The notes beneath the pieces were generated by a model that searched no databases, had not been told where the DNA came from, and saw nothing but the letters and a program-made list of their open reading frames with translations. DNA of 54,689 nucleotides from positions 1 through 54,689 of the forward strand of contig NZ_BDAZ01000033.1 of NCBI RefSeq assembly GCF_001612725.1. Direction: 5' to 3'. The DNA comes from Nocardia anaemiae NBRC 100462. GTDB taxonomy: Bacteria > Actinomycetota > Actinomycetes > Mycobacteriales > Mycobacteriaceae. The translations under genes and the position numbers were made by a program. Shown piece by piece: positions 43,475 through 52,198 of this stretch; the stretch's first letter is position 1, and each line of letters begins with the position of its first letter.

Positions 43475-43480
43475 AATCTA
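43475..43480 (-). promoter_or_regulatory. -10 of leaderless fadD
   Basis: TAGATT on the minus strand, 7 nt upstream of GTG 43467, sharing its first TA with the last TA of the KstR box. Confidence 0.55.
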
Positions 43481-43492
43481 GAACGTGTTCTA
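43479..43492. promoter_or_regulatory. KstR operator, perfect palindrome
   Basis: TAGAACGTGTTCTA, a perfect match to TnnAACnnGTTnnA and fully palindromic. Its right three bases are also the TAG stop codon of the upstream LLM gene. It sits 12 nt from the fadD GTG, an internal operon promoter. Confidence 0.9.
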
Positions 43493-44527
43493 CATCTGTA
43501 CAAGGGGTGCGAGCCGATGCAATTGCTCGATATCTGGAACCGACACCAGCATCTCGGTGACACCCGCGGCCTCCCAGACCCCGAGTTGCTTACGCACATG
43601 CTCCTCGTCGCCGATGATCGAGGTATCCAGAATCAGCTCATCCGGCACGATCGCGGCGGCTTCGGCCTTCTTCCCGGATTGGAACAGCCTGCCGATCTCG
43701 TCCACCTCGCGCTCATAACCCATCCGCCGGTAGACCTGAGCGTGGAAATTCAGTTCGGGTGCGCCCATGCCGCCGATATAGAGCGCCATGATCCAGCGCA
43801 TCCGCTCCAGCTCGCTCTTGGGATCGTCGGTGATCACCACCTGACAGCTCGCCGCGATCTCGAAATCCTCCCGCGAACGCCGCGCCCCGGCCCTGGCGAA
43901 GCCCTCGTCGAGCCAGTCGTTGTACATTCCGGCCAGCCGCGGCGCGTAGTAGATCGCCAGCCAGCCGTCGGCGATCTCGGCCGTCAGCGCCACATTCTTC
44001 GGCCCCTCCGCGCCCAGCCAGATCGGCAAATCCGCTCGTAGCGGATGCACGATCGGCTTGAGCGGCTTACCGAGTCCGGTGGCGCCCGGCCCGGTGTAGG
44101 GCAGTGGGTATTGCGGTCCATCATTGGTGACCGGCGCCTGCCGCTCCAGGATGCGGCGAATGATGCCGACGTACTCCCTTGTGCGCTGCAACGGTTTGGC
44201 GAACGGCTGCCCGTACCAGCCCTCCACCACCTGCGGCCCGGAAACGCCGAGCCCGAGGATGGCCCGGCCGCCACTGAGATGATCCAGGGTCAGCGCGTGC
44301 ATGGCCGTCGCGGCGGGCGTGCGCGCCGACATCTGCACCACCGAGGTGCCGAGCCGCACCCGATTCGTCGACGACCCCCACCACATCAGCGGCCCGAAGG
44401 CATCCGACCCCCAGGATTCGGCCGCGAAGACCGCATCGAAACCGGCCGCCTCGGCGGCGACCACCAACTCACCGGCATTCTGCGGCGGCTGCGCCATCCA
44501 GTACCCGAGTTGCAATCCGAACTTCAT
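43490..44527 (-). CDS. LLM-class F420-dependent oxidoreductase (Rv3520c-like)
   Basis: A 345-aa TIM-barrel luciferase-like oxidoreductase. MKFGLQLGYWMAQPPQNAGE, GSSTNRVRLGTSVVQMSARTPA, LDHLSGGRAILGLGVSGPQVVEGWYGQPF and IWLGAEGPKNVALTAEIADGWL are typical of F420 users; I recall Rv3520c as nearly the same. ATG 44527 has GAAAGAGG upstream. The gene diverges from the DUF35 gene across a KstR-like box. It probably reduces or oxidises a sterol intermediate, step unknown. Confidence 0.9.
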   Translation of the reverse strand: MKFGLQLGYWMAQPPQNAGELVVAAEAAGFDAVFAAESWGSDAFGPLMWWGSSTNRVRLGTSVVQMSARTPAATAMHALTLDHLSGGRAILGLGVSGPQVVEGWYGQPFAKPLQRTREYVGIIRRILERQAPVTNDGPQYPLPYTGPGATGLGKPLKPIVHPLRADLPIWLGAEGPKNVALTAEIADGWLAIYYAPRLAGMYNDWLDEGFARAGARRSREDFEIAASCQVVITDDPKSELERMRWIMALYIGGMGAPELNFHAQVYRRMGYEREVDEIGRLFQSGKKAEAAAIVPDELILDTSIIGDEEHVRKQLGVWEAAGVTEMLVSVPDIEQLHRLAPLVQM

Positions 44528-44565
44528 GGGAGGCCTCTTTCCACACAACTTCTTGCCAGCAGAAT

Positions 44566-44579
44566 AAGAACCTGTTCTA
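44566..44579. promoter_or_regulatory. KstR-like operator between LLM and DUF35 genes
   Basis: AAGAACCTGTTCTA, core intact, one outer mismatch. On the minus strand TATTCT overlaps its edge as a possible -10 of the LLM gene. Confidence 0.75.
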
Positions 44580-44642
44580 CTCGATATCGTGACTCAGGGG
44601 AATACCGCATCCGGCACAATCACGGATGAGAGAGGGTCGAAT

Positions 44643-45605
44643 TTGAACACGGGACCCGATGTACTCAGCGCACCCCTGCGGGTGCAATTCGACTACACGC
44701 GATCGGTCGGACCGACCATCGGCACCTTCCTCGGCGAGCTGCGCGCCCGCCGGATCGTCGGTGTGCGCGGCTCGGACGGGCGGGTGTTGGTGCCGCCGCC
44801 GGAATACGATCCGGTCACCTCCGCACGGCTGACCGAATTCGTCGATGTGGCCGATACCGGCACCGTCGAGTCGTGGACCTTCGTGCGCGAGCCGCTGCCG
44901 GGCCAGCCGTTCGACCGCCCGTTCGCCTGGGCACTGATCAAGCTCGACGGCGCGGACACCACGCTGCTGCACGCCGTCGATGTTTCCACACCCGAGGACA
45001 TCCACACCGGACTGCGCGTGGTCGCGCGTTGGGCCGACGAGACCATCGGCAGCATCAAGGACATCGCCTGCTTCGAACCGGGCGAGACCTCCACCGTGCC
45101 CGCAGAATCCAGCGCGGACGTCGAGCCGGTCGAGGTGCTCATCACCCCGGTCGACCTGCACTACATGCACAGCGCATCGCCGCAGGAGACCATCTACCTG
45201 CGCGGTCTGGCCGAGGGCAAACTGCTCGGCGGGCGCACGGATGCCGCGGGCAAGGTGTACTTCCCGCCGCGCGGCGCCAATCCGACCGACGGCCGACCGA
45301 CCGACGAAATCGTCGAACTGCCCGACCGTGGCATCGTCACCACCTTCTGCATCGTGAATGTGCCGTTCATGGGCCAGCGGATCAAGCCGCCGTACGTCGC
45401 GGCATATGTGCTGCTCGACGGTGCCGATATCCCGGTGCTGCACCTGGTGCTCGGATGCGATGCGAGCGAGGTGCGGATGGGCATGCGGGTGGAGGCGGTG
45501 TGGAAACCGCGCGAGGAGTGGGGCTTCGGGCTCAGCAATGTGGACCACTTCCGACCCACCGGCGAGCCGGATGCCGACTACGAGACCTACAAGCACCACC
45601 TCTGA
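44643..45605 (+). CDS. Tandem DUF35 OB-fold protein (Rv3521-like)
   Basis: A 320-aa protein with two DUF35 modules, one in each half (VLVPPPEYDPVT and VYFPPRGANPTDG mark the beginnings of their rubredoxin-like/OB parts). The zinc cysteines usual in DUF35 are missing, as in other steroid-cluster members. Such proteins pair with thiolase-like Ltp proteins to form aldolases. TTG 44643 has AGAGAGGG 7 nt upstream; GTG 44589 would add 18 residues. It is followed by ltp4 and ltp3 in one operon. Confidence 0.85.
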   Translation: MNTGPDVLSAPLRVQFDYTRSVGPTIGTFLGELRARRIVGVRGSDGRVLVPPPEYDPVTSARLTEFVDVADTGTVESWTFVREPLPGQPFDRPFAWALIKLDGADTTLLHAVDVSTPEDIHTGLRVVARWADETIGSIKDIACFEPGETSTVPAESSADVEPVEVLITPVDLHYMHSASPQETIYLRGLAEGKLLGGRTDAAGKVYFPPRGANPTDGRPTDEIVELPDRGIVTTFCIVNVPFMGQRIKPPYVAAYVLLDGADIPVLHLVLGCDASEVRMGMRVEAVWKPREEWGFGLSNVDHFRPTGEPDADYETYKHHL

Positions 45606-45614
45606 GAGGCCACG

Positions 45615-46655
45615 TTGACGAACAACGATAGCGACATCGCGGTTGTGGGCTTCGCCCACGCACCGCATGTGCCGGAGACCTTCGGCACCACCAATGGTGT
45701 CGAGATGCTGGTGCCCATTTTCCAGCAGCTCTACGACCGACTCGGCATTACCAAGTCAGATATCGACTTCTGGTGCTCTGGTTCCTCGGATTACCTTGCG
45801 GGCCGGGCCTTCTCGTTCATCTCGGCGGTCGACGCCATCGGCGCGGTGCCGCCGATCAACGAATCGCATGTGGAAATGGATGCCGCGTGGGCGCTCTACG
45901 AGGCCTTCGTGAAACTCCGCTCCGGCCAGGCGCAGACGGCGCTGGTGTACGGGTTCGGCAAGTCGTCGGCGGGTACACTGCGCCAGGTTCTGACCATGCA
46001 GCTCGATCCGTATCTGGTCACTCCGCTGTGGCCGGATGCGTGGTCCATCGCGGGTCTACAGGCGCAGGCCGGACTGGATGCGGGCCGCTGGACCGAGCGC
46101 GATATGGCGGCGGTGGCGGCCGGTGACTCCGGCGATATCGAAACTCTGCTCGCCGCACCGTATGTCGCCGATCCGCTGCGCGCGCACGATGTCGCACCGA
46201 TCACCGACGGCGCGGCCGCCATTGTGCTCGCGGTCGGCGATCGGGCGCGTGAACTGTGCGAGCGTCCGGCCTGGATCACCGGCATGGCGCATCGGGTGGA
46301 CACCCCCAATCTCGGTGCCCGTGATCTGACCGTTTCCCCGTCGACTTCGGCTGCGGCACAGTCGGTTACCGGCGGCGATACCAGTGGCTTCGATATCGCC
46401 GAACTGCATGCGCAGTTCAGCCATCAGCAGCTGATCCTCGCCGAGGCCATCGGCCTGCGGCCCGAGACCAAGGTGAATCCGTCCGGCGGCGCACTCGCCG
46501 CCAATCCGATGTTCGCTGCGGGTCTGGAGCGCATCGGCTTCGCGGCCGAGGCAATTATCGGGGGCACCGCGAATCGGGCGTTGGCTCATGCCAGCAGTGG
46601 TCCCGCGCTGCAACAGAACCTGGTAGCCGTTTTGGATTCGGAGGCGAGCCGATGA
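45615..46655 (+). CDS. ltp4: Thiolase-like lipid-transfer protein Ltp4
   Basis: A 346-aa SCP-x thiolase-like protein. It keeps VVGFAHAPHVPET, IDFWCSGSSDYLAGRAFSF, ADGAAAIVLA-type ITDGAAAIVLAVG and the C-terminal NPSGGALAANPMFAAGLERI. Start TTG 45615 follows GAGAGG. Ltp3 and Ltp4 are required for C24-branched sterol side-chain cleavage in Rhodococcus, probably as aldolases with a DUF35 partner. It overlaps ltp3 by 4 nt (ATGA). Confidence 0.87.
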   Translation: MTNNDSDIAVVGFAHAPHVPETFGTTNGVEMLVPIFQQLYDRLGITKSDIDFWCSGSSDYLAGRAFSFISAVDAIGAVPPINESHVEMDAAWALYEAFVKLRSGQAQTALVYGFGKSSAGTLRQVLTMQLDPYLVTPLWPDAWSIAGLQAQAGLDAGRWTERDMAAVAAGDSGDIETLLAAPYVADPLRAHDVAPITDGAAAIVLAVGDRARELCERPAWITGMAHRVDTPNLGARDLTVSPSTSAAAQSVTGGDTSGFDIAELHAQFSHQQLILAEAIGLRPETKVNPSGGALAANPMFAAGLERIGFAAEAIIGGTANRALAHASSGPALQQNLVAVLDSEASR

Positions 46656-47821
46656 GTACTCCCGCTGCGGTGCTCGGCACCGGACAAACCCATCACGTGA
46701 CGAAACGAACCGATGTGTCCATGGCGGGCATGTGCCGCGAGGCAATCGATCGTGCACTCGTCGATGCCGGACTCACCATTGCCGATATCGATGCGGTGGT
46801 GGTCGGTAAGGCACCCGACTTCTTCGAGGGCGTCATGATGCCGGAGCTGTATCTGGCAGATGCGTTGGGCGCCACCGGAAAACCGCTGCTGCGTGTGCAC
46901 ACCGCCGGTTCCGTCGGCGGCTCCACCGGTATCGTCGCCGCCAATCTGGTGCAGGCCGGGGTGCACAAGCGGGTACTCGCCATTGCCTGGGAAAAGCAGT
47001 CGGAATCGAATGCCATGTGGGCGTTGTCATTTCCGGTGCCCTTCACCATGCCGGTCGGCGCTGGCGCGGGCGGCTACTTCGCACCGCATGTGCGTTCCTA
47101 CATCCGTCGATCGAATGCGCCGGGCCATATCGGCGCGATGGTCGCGGTGAAGGATCGCCGTAACGGCGCGAAGAATCCGCTGGCCCATCTGCACCAGCCC
47201 GATATCACGCTGGAGAAGGTGCTCTCCTCCCAAATGCTCTGGGACCCGATCCGATTCGACGAGACCTGCCCGTCCTCCGACGGTGCGTGTGCCCTGGTGA
47301 TCGGTGACGAGGATGCCGCCAAGGCCGTCGAGGCCACCGGCAAGAAGGTCGCGTGGGTGCACGGCACCGCCATGCGCACCGAGCCGACCACCTTCGCCGG
47401 ACGCGATCAGGTCAATCCACAGGCCGGACAGGATGCCGCGGCCGCACTGTGGCAGGCCGCCGGAATCACCGACCCGCTCAACGAAATCGACGTCGCCGAG
47501 ATCTACGTGCCGTTCTCCTGGTTCGAGCCGATGTGGCTGGAAAACCTGGGCTTCGTCCCGCAGGGCGACGGTTGGAAGCTCACCGATAAGGGCGAGACCG
47601 AGATCGGCGGCACCCTGCCGGTCAATCCGTCCGGCGGCGTGCTCTCCTCCAATCCGATCGGCGCGTCCGGGCTCATCCGGTTCGCCGAGGCCGCCAAGCA
47701 GGTCATGGGCCGGGCCGGGGACTATCAGGTCGCGAATGCCAAGAAGGCACTCGGGCATGCGTACGGCGGTGGCTCGCAGTACTTCTCGATGTGGGTGGTC
47801 GGCTCGGAGCCGCCGAGCTGA
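46652..47821 (+). CDS. ltp3: Thiolase-like lipid-transfer protein Ltp3
   Basis: A 389-aa SCP-x thiolase-like protein. Key segments: VLGTGQTHHVTKRTDVSM, GSVGGSTGIVAANLVQAG, CPSSDGACALVIGDEDAA, NPSGGVLSSNPIGASGL and the terminal GHAYGGGSQYFSMWVV. It is coupled to ltp4 (ATGA) and to the next gene (1-nt TGATG overlap). Order DUF35-ltp4-ltp3 is that of Rv3521-Rv3523. Confidence 0.9.
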   Translation: MSTPAAVLGTGQTHHVTKRTDVSMAGMCREAIDRALVDAGLTIADIDAVVVGKAPDFFEGVMMPELYLADALGATGKPLLRVHTAGSVGGSTGIVAANLVQAGVHKRVLAIAWEKQSESNAMWALSFPVPFTMPVGAGAGGYFAPHVRSYIRRSNAPGHIGAMVAVKDRRNGAKNPLAHLHQPDITLEKVLSSQMLWDPIRFDETCPSSDGACALVIGDEDAAKAVEATGKKVAWVHGTAMRTEPTTFAGRDQVNPQAGQDAAAALWQAAGITDPLNEIDVAEIYVPFSWFEPMWLENLGFVPQGDGWKLTDKGETEIGGTLPVNPSGGVLSSNPIGASGLIRFAEAAKQVMGRAGDYQVANAKKALGHAYGGGSQYFSMWVVGSEPPS

Positions 47822-48720
47822 TGACCCCGTTGAAGTTCACCGTCGGAATCGCGCTGAGTCCGCTGGAGCAGCTGCCAGAATTGGCGAAAACCGCTGAGGA
47901 GTGCGGCTTTTCCTCGATTGCCCTACCGGATTCGCTGTTCTATATGCAGTCGGCGTCGGCGAAGTATCCCTACACCCCCGACGGCAGTCGCTTCTGGGGT
48001 CCAGACACACCGTGGGTCGACCCGCTCATCGGTGCGACCGCCATGGCCGCGGTGACCAGCCGCATTCGCTTCTACACCAACGTGCTCAAGCTCGGCTCGC
48101 GCAATCCGCTGCTGCTCGCGCGCCAGGTGGGCTCGGTCGCCAACCTGTCCGGAAACCGGTTCGGATTCGGTGTCGGAATCGGCTGGGCGCCCGAGGAATT
48201 CGAATGGTGCGGCGTGCCCTATGTCGCTCGTGGCGCCCGCGTCGACGAGATGATCGAGGTCATCAAGCTGGTACTCGGCGGCGGCATGGTCGAATACCAC
48301 GGGAAATTTTTCGATTTCGAGCCGCTGCAGATGAGCCCGGCGCCGAGCGAACCGGTGCCGTTCTACATCGGCGGCCACACCGCGCCCGCACTGCGCCGGG
48401 CGGCCAAGGTCGGTGACGGCTGGACCTCGGCGATGATGACCTACGACGAACTGTGCGCCACCATCGGCAAGCTGGATACACTGCGCGCCGAATTCGGCAG
48501 GGCGAGTGTGCCTTTCGAAATCCAGGCGGTGTGCATCGACAAGTTCGGGCGCTCCGGATATCAGGATCTGGCCGATGCCGGGGTGACCGATGCGATCGTG
48601 GTCCCGTGGCTGGCCGACGGCATCGGCTTCGACGGTGAGCTGGCGGCCAAACAGGAGTCACTGCGCCGCTTCGCCGCGAAGAATATCGAGGAACCCATCG
48701 TCGCGAAGGCACGCGTATGA
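47821..48720 (+). CDS. LLM-class F420-dependent oxidoreductase
   Basis: A 299-aa TIM-barrel LLM oxidoreductase of the TIGR03619-like group. FTVGIALSPLEQLPELAKTAEECGFSSIALPDSLF, NVLKLGSRNPLLLARQVGSVANLSGNRFGFGVGIGWAPEEFE and PFYIGGHTAPALRRAAKVGDGW are the hallmarks. ATG 47821 overlaps the ltp3 stop. It is a paralogue, not a duplicate, of the LLM gene at 43490. Substrate unknown; operon context says sterol. Confidence 0.9.
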   Translation: MTPLKFTVGIALSPLEQLPELAKTAEECGFSSIALPDSLFYMQSASAKYPYTPDGSRFWGPDTPWVDPLIGATAMAAVTSRIRFYTNVLKLGSRNPLLLARQVGSVANLSGNRFGFGVGIGWAPEEFEWCGVPYVARGARVDEMIEVIKLVLGGGMVEYHGKFFDFEPLQMSPAPSEPVPFYIGGHTAPALRRAAKVGDGWTSAMMTYDELCATIGKLDTLRAEFGRASVPFEIQAVCIDKFGRSGYQDLADAGVTDAIVVPWLADGIGFDGELAAKQESLRRFAAKNIEEPIVAKARV

Positions 48721-49133
48721 GTAATTCCGAACATCCAGCACGAGCCGCCGGACTAGCCTCGCAGGCGGCGGTGCGGGCCAGGGATAAGCAAGCCTGGGTC
48801 GACCTGTTCGCAACCGATGGCATCGTCGAAGATCCCATCGGCCCTTCGGGTTTCGATCCGGAGGGCAAGGGCCATCGCGGTAAGGAGGCCATCGCGGCCT
48901 TCTGGGATATGGCGATCGCGAAGACCGATTCGATCGAGTTCCTGTTCGGGGACTCCTTCGCTTGCGGTAGCGAGATCGCCTTCACCGGTCTGATCCGCAC
49001 CAAGATGGGCGGACACCAGATCGATGCCGAGGGCGTGTTCACCTACAAGGTCGACGAATCGGGCAAAATCGCAGCGCTACGGGCCTTCTGGGAGGTCGAC
49101 CGCGCCATGGCGACGGCGAAGCCGAGCACCTGA
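48717..49133 (+). CDS. Ketosteroid-isomerase-like NTF2-fold protein
   Basis: A 138-aa SnoaL/NTF2-fold protein. FATDGIVEDPIG carries the Asp (Asp39) that is the catalytic base in ketosteroid isomerases (VEDPFG), and GKEAIAAFW with IAALRAFWEVDRAM matches the KSI scaffold. The second KSI acid, by my alignment, falls on Gly, so true isomerase activity is uncertain. It overlaps the LLM gene by ATGA and ends the operon at a long hairpin. Confidence 0.8.
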   Translation: MSNSEHPARAAGLASQAAVRARDKQAWVDLFATDGIVEDPIGPSGFDPEGKGHRGKEAIAAFWDMAIAKTDSIEFLFGDSFACGSEIAFTGLIRTKMGGHQIDAEGVFTYKVDESGKIAALRAFWEVDRAMATAKPST

Positions 49134-49164
49134 GCACGCTGCCTCTCCCCTCGGGGGCAGCACA

Positions 49165-49211
49165 ACAAGGGCCCCGCACCGGCTTTGGGCAAACCGGTGC
49201 GGGGCCCTTGT
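49165..49211. terminator. Terminator of the ltp operon
   Basis: ACAAGGGCCCCGCACCGG and CCGGTGCGGGGCCCTTGT form a perfect 18-bp stem, with a further TTTG/CAAA in the loop. It lies between the convergent SnoaL and cyp125 genes. Confidence 0.9.
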
Positions 49212-49226
49212 CTGTCACCGAAGGCC

Positions 49227-49261
49227 GGGGATCCAGGCTGCCGACACAAGCCTGGATCCCC
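49227..49261. terminator. Terminator of cyp125
   Basis: GGGGATCCAGGCT and AGCCTGGATCCCC pair perfectly (13 bp, 9-nt loop). It lies 5 bp beyond the cyp125 stop, so this hairpin likely serves cyp125 while its neighbour serves the opposite operon. Confidence 0.85.
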
Positions 49262-49266
49262 GCACT

Positions 49267-50532
49267 TCAGTGCGCGACTGGACAGCCCGAGGCCTTGTAG
49301 TCGACCCGGAATTCCTTGACCCCGTTGAGCCAGCCGGAGCGCAGCCGCTTGGGATCACCGAGTTTGGTGATATCGGGCATGGCATCGGCAATGGCGTTGA
49401 AGATCAGATCGACCTCCATGCGCGCCAGATTCGCGCCGATGCAGAAGTGCGCGCCGGTGCCGCCGAAGGACAAGTGCTGGTTGTCCTTTCGCATGATGTC
49501 GAACTTCTCCGGGTTCTCGAAGACGTCCTCGTCGAAGTTGGCCGAGCGGTAGAGCATGACCACCCGCTGGCCCTTCTTGATCTGCACGCCACCGAGTTCG
49601 GTGTCCTCCAACGCGGTCCGCTGGAACGAGGTGACCGGGGTGGCCCAGCGGATGATCTCGTCGGCGGCGGTGGCCGGACGCTCCTTTTTGAACAGCTCCC
49701 ACTGGTCCGGATGCTCCAGGAAGGCCGCCATGCCGTGGGTGATCGCATTACGGGTCGTCTCATTGCCCGCAACGGCCAGCATGATCACGAAGAAGCCGAA
49801 CTCCTCCGGGGTCAGCTCATCGCCGTCGACATCCGCCTCGATCAGCTTGGTCACGATATCGTCGGCCGGACATTCCTTGCGCGCCGCGGCCATCTGGTAG
49901 GCGTAGCCGAGCACCTCGGCCGAGGCGGCGACCGGATCGGCCGTGCTCTCCGGATCGTCGTAGCCGGTCATATCGTTGGACCAGGTGAAGACCTTCCTGC
50001 GGTCCTCCTGCGGGATGCCGATCAGCTCGGCGATCGCCTGCAGCGGCAGTTCGGAGGCGACCTGGGTGACGAAATCGCCGGTGCCGTTCTCCACGGCCTC
50101 CTTCACGATGGCCTCGGCCCTGGTCTTGAGTTCTGCTTTCAGGCCGTTGATCACGCGCGGGGTGAAGCCACGGGAGATGATCTTGCGCAGTTTGGTGTGC
50201 TGGGGCGCGTCCATGTTCAACAGGACGAAGCGCTGCAGTTCGATCTGCTCGCGGGTGATGTCGTCGTTGAAGCGCGGGATCGCGGTGTTCTCGAAGGTGG
50301 AGAACACATCGCTGCGGCGCGAGACCTCCTTGACGTCGGCGTGCTTGCTCACCACCCAGAAGCCCTCGTCGTGGAAGCCGCCGATCTCGGGAGGCTGCGG
50401 ATTCCACCAGATCGGTGCGGTACGGCGCAGTTCGGCGTACTCCTCGACCGGAACACGCTCGGCATAAATGTCCGGGTCCGTGACATCGAACCCATCCGGC
50501 AGATTCGGCCGGGCATTCCGCTGGTCTACCAC
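49267..50532 (-). CDS. cyp125: Steroid C26/27-monooxygenase Cyp125
   Basis: A 421-aa P450 that starts sterol side-chain breakdown by oxidising the terminal methyl. NLPDGFDVTDPDIYAERVP and IWWNPQPPEIGGFHDEGFW, the I-helix MLAVAGNETTRNAITHG, and the heme loop FGGTGAHFCIGANLARM are near-identical to what I know of mycobacterial Cyp125, including the ending KASGCPVAH. GTG 50532 is chosen because GAAGGAG lies 7 nt upstream; the longer frame would read through the promoter. It shares one perfect KstR box with divergent fadA5. FdxD is a possible electron donor. Confidence 0.95.
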   Translation of the reverse strand: MVDQRNARPNLPDGFDVTDPDIYAERVPVEEYAELRRTAPIWWNPQPPEIGGFHDEGFWVVSKHADVKEVSRRSDVFSTFENTAIPRFNDDITREQIELQRFVLLNMDAPQHTKLRKIISRGFTPRVINGLKAELKTRAEAIVKEAVENGTGDFVTQVASELPLQAIAELIGIPQEDRRKVFTWSNDMTGYDDPESTADPVAASAEVLGYAYQMAAARKECPADDIVTKLIEADVDGDELTPEEFGFFVIMLAVAGNETTRNAITHGMAAFLEHPDQWELFKKERPATAADEIIRWATPVTSFQRTALEDTELGGVQIKKGQRVVMLYRSANFDEDVFENPEKFDIMRKDNQHLSFGGTGAHFCIGANLARMEVDLIFNAIADAMPDITKLGDPKRLRSGWLNGVKEFRVDYKASGCPVAH

Positions 50533-50553
50533 CAGATGTCTCCTTCGACAAAC

Positions 50554-50567
50554 TGAAACACGTTCTA
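50554..50567. promoter_or_regulatory. KstR operator between cyp125 and fadA5
   Basis: TGAAACACGTTCTA fits TnnAACnnGTTnnA at every fixed base. It lies 21 bp before cyp125 and 105 bp before fadA5. Confidence 0.85.
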
Positions 50568-50672
50568 CAATCATTCAAGCATAGGCTGCATAATGAGGGA
50601 AGAACAGGACAGATTCCGTCGCAACACGCGCGAACACACGTTTCAGTTCTGTCCCGAAAAGAAAGGTTGGAC

Positions 50673-51836
50673 ATGGGCACACCCGTCATCGTCGAGGCCG
50701 CTCGCACCCCCATCGGCAAGCGCGGCGGCTGGCTCGCCGGTCTGCACGCCGCCGAACTGCTCGGCCTCGCCCAGCGCGGACTGCTCGAGAAGGCGCACCT
50801 GGATCCGGCATCGGTGGAGCAGGTCATCGGCGGCTGCGTCACCCAGGCCGGTGAACAGTCCAATAACGTGACTCGGGTCGCCTGGTTGCACGCCGGACTG
50901 CCGTGGCAGGTCGGCGCCACCACCATCGACGCGCAGTGCGGATCGGCCCAGCAGGCCAACCATCTGATCGCCGGACTGATCGCCACCGGCGCCATCGATA
51001 TCGGCATGGCCTGCGGCGTGGAGGCGATGAGCCGAGTTCCGTTGGGCGCCAACGTCGGCGAGAACGCGGGCCCGCGCCGACCCGCCTCCTGGAATATCGA
51101 CCTGCCGAACCAATTCGAGGCGGCCGAGCGTATTGCCAAGCGGCGTGGCTTTACTCGCGACGATCTCGATGAACTCGGCGTCCGCTCGCAGCGGTTGGCC
51201 GCCCAAGCCTGGGCCGAGGGTCGCTTCGACCGCGAGGTGCTCACCGTGACGGCGCCCGCCGTCGACAAGGAAGGCAAGCTCACCGGCGAAAAGCTGGACG
51301 TAACAAGGGATCAGGGCCTGCGCGACACCTCGCTCGAAGGTCTGGCCAAGCTGAAACCGGTACTGGAGGGAGGAATCCACACCGCGGGCACCTCCTCGCA
51401 GATTTCCGACGGCGCGGCCGCCGTACTGCTGATGGACGAAAAGGCCGCGCAGCGAGCCGGTTTGCGTCCGCGCGCCCGGATCGTGACCCAGGTGCTCGTC
51501 GGCGCTGAACCGGAATTCCATCTCGACGGCCCAGTGCAGGCATGTACCCGCCTGCTCGAACGCTCCGGGATGAATATCGGCGACATCGACCTTTTCGAGA
51601 TCAATGAGGCCTTTGCGGCCGTTGCACTTTCATGGGCCTCTGTACACAAACCAGACATGGACCGGGTAAATGTAAACGGCGGTGCGATTGCGCTCGGACA
51701 TCCCGTCGGTTCAACCGGATCTCGGCTCATCACAACGGCTTTGCATGAACTGGAACGATCCGGTGGCAGCACCGCGATGGTTCTCATGTGCGCAGGTGGC
51801 GCATTGGCGACAGGCACCATCATCGAGCGCTTGTAG
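50673..51836 (+). CDS. fadA5: Steroid 3-ketoacyl-CoA thiolase FadA5
   Basis: A 387-aa thiolase. Nucleophile Cys89 in DAQCGSAQQANHLIAG, His343 in NGGAIALGHPVGSTGSR and Cys373 in VLMCAGGALATGTIIE. PVIVEAARTPIGKRGGWLAGLHAAELLG and EAMSRVPLGANVG follow the mycobacterial FadA5 sequence closely. It releases acetyl- or propionyl-CoA from the sterol side chain. ATG 50673 has AAAGG 6 nt upstream. Divergent from cyp125, as in M. tuberculosis (Rv3545c/Rv3546). Confidence 0.95.
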   Translation: MGTPVIVEAARTPIGKRGGWLAGLHAAELLGLAQRGLLEKAHLDPASVEQVIGGCVTQAGEQSNNVTRVAWLHAGLPWQVGATTIDAQCGSAQQANHLIAGLIATGAIDIGMACGVEAMSRVPLGANVGENAGPRRPASWNIDLPNQFEAAERIAKRRGFTRDDLDELGVRSQRLAAQAWAEGRFDREVLTVTAPAVDKEGKLTGEKLDVTRDQGLRDTSLEGLAKLKPVLEGGIHTAGTSSQISDGAAAVLLMDEKAAQRAGLRPRARIVTQVLVGAEPEFHLDGPVQACTRLLERSGMNIGDIDLFEINEAFAAVALSWASVHKPDMDRVNVNGGAIALGHPVGSTGSRLITTALHELERSGGSTAMVLMCAGGALATGTIIERL

Positions 51837-52198
51837 CGGATTCAACCAATTCTGTCCCAAAGGTTGAACGTTCATCCCAATGTGGCCAAAACGTGTCGTA
51901 CGCCACACAAACCCCAGCACAGCTGCCTAGATGACCCATCAGCTATCTTTTCGCTATCATGGACCTGTCGGGGAAGACCCCCGCGACGGGCCAGAACCGG
52001 TTCACACCACGTTTTCTCAAGAGCCGTTGGCGTGACCCGCAAACGCAACGGTCGCAGTCACTTCCCCGGAGCGGCACCTAGAAGCTTCAAGGAAATCCTG
52101 AATCAGGCGTAGGTTTTCAGTTACTGAGCCGCTAATATCAATGATACGTATCCGAGATAACGACTGTTAGTACAGCGAAGGGAATTGGGCGGCTCACA
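51837..52198. other. Gap between fadA5 and the EspR-like gene
   Basis: 360 bp, AT-richer than the surroundings. It holds a weak 7-bp inverted repeat after fadA5 (TTCAACC/GGTTGAA, 51841-51868) and a 10-bp palindrome GATACGTATC (52143-52152) about 50 bp upstream of the next start. No coding frame convinces me. Confidence 0.5.

Noticed and set aside
50620..50655. Second KstR box upstream of fadA5
   Set aside because: CGAACACACGTTTCA has a 4-nt spacer between AAC and GTT instead of 2.
51960..52100. Riboswitch upstream of the EspR-like gene
   Set aside because: The region is long and AT-richer, but I could not match it to any riboswitch consensus, and the short GC-rich stems there are not convincing.
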